From the NCBI GenBank assembly GCA_963693305.1, contig OY855907.1:38385356-38449355 (forward strand): a DNA stretch of 64,000 nucleotides, written 5' to 3'. The stretch is from Meandrina meandrites (taxonomy: Eukaryota; Cnidaria; Anthozoa; Scleractinia; Meandrinidae). The translations under genes were made by a program, and so were the position numbers. How positions within the stretch are numbered: position 1 is the first letter of the stretch; every line of letters starts with the position of its first letter. Below the pieces are notes generated by a model. The model saw only the letters and a list, made by a program, of their open reading frames with translations. It was not told the DNA's origin and did no database searches. Positions 62,213-64,000 of the stretch are shown one piece after another.

Positions 62213-64000
62213 TCGTGTGGTTGAGATAAATTTCCTGTGCAGGTGAAACAAATTGCTTGTGTGGTTGAGATAAATTTCCTGTGCAGGTGAAACAAATTGC
62301 TTGTGTGGTTGAGATGAATTTCCTGTGCAGATGAAACAAATTGCTTGTGTGGTTGAGATGAAATTCCTGTGCAGGTAAAACAAATTGCTTGTGTGGTTGA
62401 GATAAATTTCCTGTGCAGGGGAAACAAATTGCTTGTGTGGTTGAGATAAATTTCCTGTGCAGGGGAAACAAATTGCTTGTGTGGTTGAGATAAATTTCCT
62501 CTGCAGGTAAAACAAATTGCTTGTGTGGAACTTGAGATAAATTTCCGGTTTGGCTGAAACAAATTGCTGGTGTGGTTCAGATAAATTTCCTGTGCAGGTA
62601 AAACAAATTGCGTGTGTGGTTGAGATAAATTTCCGTTGTGGCTGAAACAAATTGCTGATGTGGTTGAGATAAATTTCCTGTGCAGGGAAAACAAATTGCT
62701 TGTGTGGTTGAGATAAATTTCCTGTGCAGGTGAAACAAATTGCTTGTGTGGTTGAGATAAATTTCCTGTGCAGGTAAAACAAATTGCTTGTGTGGTTGAT
62801 ATAAATTTCCTGTGCAGGTGAAAAAATTGCTTGTGTGGTTGAGATAAATTTCCTGTGCAGGTGAAACAAATTGCTTGTGTGGTTGAGATAAATTTCCTGT
62901 GCAGGTGAAACAAATTGCTTGTGTGGTTGATATAAATTTCCTGTGCAGGTGAAAAAATTGCTTGTGTGGTTGAGATAAATTTCCTGTGCAGGTGAAACAA
63001 ATTGCTTGTGTGGTTGAGATAAATTTCCTGTGCAGGGAAAACAAATTGCTTGTGTGGTTGAGATAAATTTCCTGTGCAGGGAAAACAAATTGCTTGTGTG
63101 GTTGAGATAAATTCCTGTGCAGGTGAAACAAATTGCTTGTGTGGTTGAGATAAATTTCCTGTGCATGTGAAACAAATTCCTTGTGTGGTTGAGATAAATT
63201 TCCTGTGCAGGTGAAACAAATTGCTTGTGTGGTTGAGATAAATTTCCTGTGCAGGTGAAACAAATTGCTTAATGTGTGGTTGAGATAAATTTCCTGTGCA
63301 GGTGAAACAAATTGCTTAATGTGTGGTTGAGATAAATTTCCTGTGCAGGTGAAACAAATTGCTTGTGTGGTTGAGATAAATTTCCTGTGTAGGTGAAACA
63401 AATTGCTTGTGTGGTTGAGATAAATTTCCTGTGCAGGGGAAACAAATTGCTTGTGTGGTTGAGATAAATTTCCTCTGCAGGTAAAACAAATTGCTTGTGT
63501 GGAACTTGAGATAAATTTCCGGTTTGGCTGAAACAAATTGCTGGTGTGGTTCAGATAAATTTCCTGTGCAGGTAAAACAAATTGCTTGTGTGGTTGAGAT
63601 AAATTTCCTGTGCAGGTGAAACAAATTGCTTGTGTGGTTGAGATAAATTTCCTGTGCAGGTGAAACAAATTCCTTGTGTGGTTGATATAAATTTCCTGTG
63701 TAGGTGAAAAAATTGCTTGTGTGATTGAGATACATTTCCTGTGCAGGTGAAACAAATTGCTTGTGTGGTTGAGATAAATTTCCTGTGCAGGGAAAACAAA
63801 TTGCTTGTGTGGTTGAGATAAATTTCCTGTGCAGGGAAAACAAATTGCTTGTGTGGTTGAGATCAATTTCCTGTGCAGGTGAAACAAATTGCTTGTGTGG
63901 TTGAGATAAATTTCCTGTGCAGGTGAAACAAATTGCTTGTGTGGTTGAGATAAATTTCCTGTGCAGGTGAAACAAATTGCTTAATGTGTGGTTGAGATAA
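62213..64000. repeat. 43-bp minisatellite array, copy 2 (continues past window)
   Basis: About 41 units of the 43-bp dimer described at 20731-21708, with the same left border (CAAGCTTTATATATTCTGCT). Variants include units with an extra AAT (GCTTAATGTGTGG) and a related sub-block repeated at about 62400-62580 and 63420-63570. Long open frames on the minus strand are a property of the repeat. Confidence 0.92.

Noticed and set aside
62158..63975. Apparent repeat protein of up to 436 residues
   Set aside because: Minisatellite translation only.

Overview
This is an animal nuclear window without any bacterial-style gene organisation. It is AT-rich, with short exons bounded by GT/AG (some GC/AG) splice sites, tRNA-derived SINEs, several LINE types, a BEL/Pao element, and many small inverted-repeat transposons. 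The mix suggests a cnidarian, most likely a stony coral, but no single diagnostic gene is present, so that is an inference.

Layout. 0.09-2.7 kb (minus): exons of a secreted protein resembling the DUF4773 family; its cysteine-rich exon is interrupted by an 89-bp palindromic insertion. 3.3-8.4 kb: inverted-repeat elements, several flanked by TTAA, and a Harbinger deletion derivative. 8.7-13.5 kb: first copy of a duplicated locus (transmembrane exon, short helix exon, zinc-finger exon) split by a 2.27-kb TTAA-flanked composite element. 13.7-20.7 kb: mostly non-coding, with a LINE 3' tail and a Mutator-type element with a 9-bp target duplication. 20.7-21.7 kb: 43-bp minisatellite. 21.9-27.7 kb: nearly complete BEL/Pao gag-pol, open throughout but cut off at its 3' end. 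27.8-60.3 kb: a degenerate tandem cluster of paralogous blocks on the minus strand, broken up by SINEs, LINEs, TTAA elements, a solo LTR and minisatellites. 60.3-62.2 kb: no gene seen. 62.2-64 kb: 43-bp minisatellite running off the window.

The unusual content is the minus-strand exon family in the repeated blocks. Most of its exons are under 60 codons. They comprise a hydrophobic exon (six copies, five of them a multiple of 3), a 46/49/55-nt charged-helix exon, a 36-nt exon, 44- and 62-nt exons, a roughly 300-nt Cys-rich exon, and cassettes starting ATG-GAT-TTA right after an AG and ending within one codon of the last zinc-ligand Cys. The intron phases are largely compatible, so these may once have formed one transcript family: a membrane segment, a helical stalk and Cys/His modules, with alternative exons. 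Many copies carry stops, lost splice sites or fusions. Most of the cluster is therefore decaying, and transcript data are needed to know which copies are alive.
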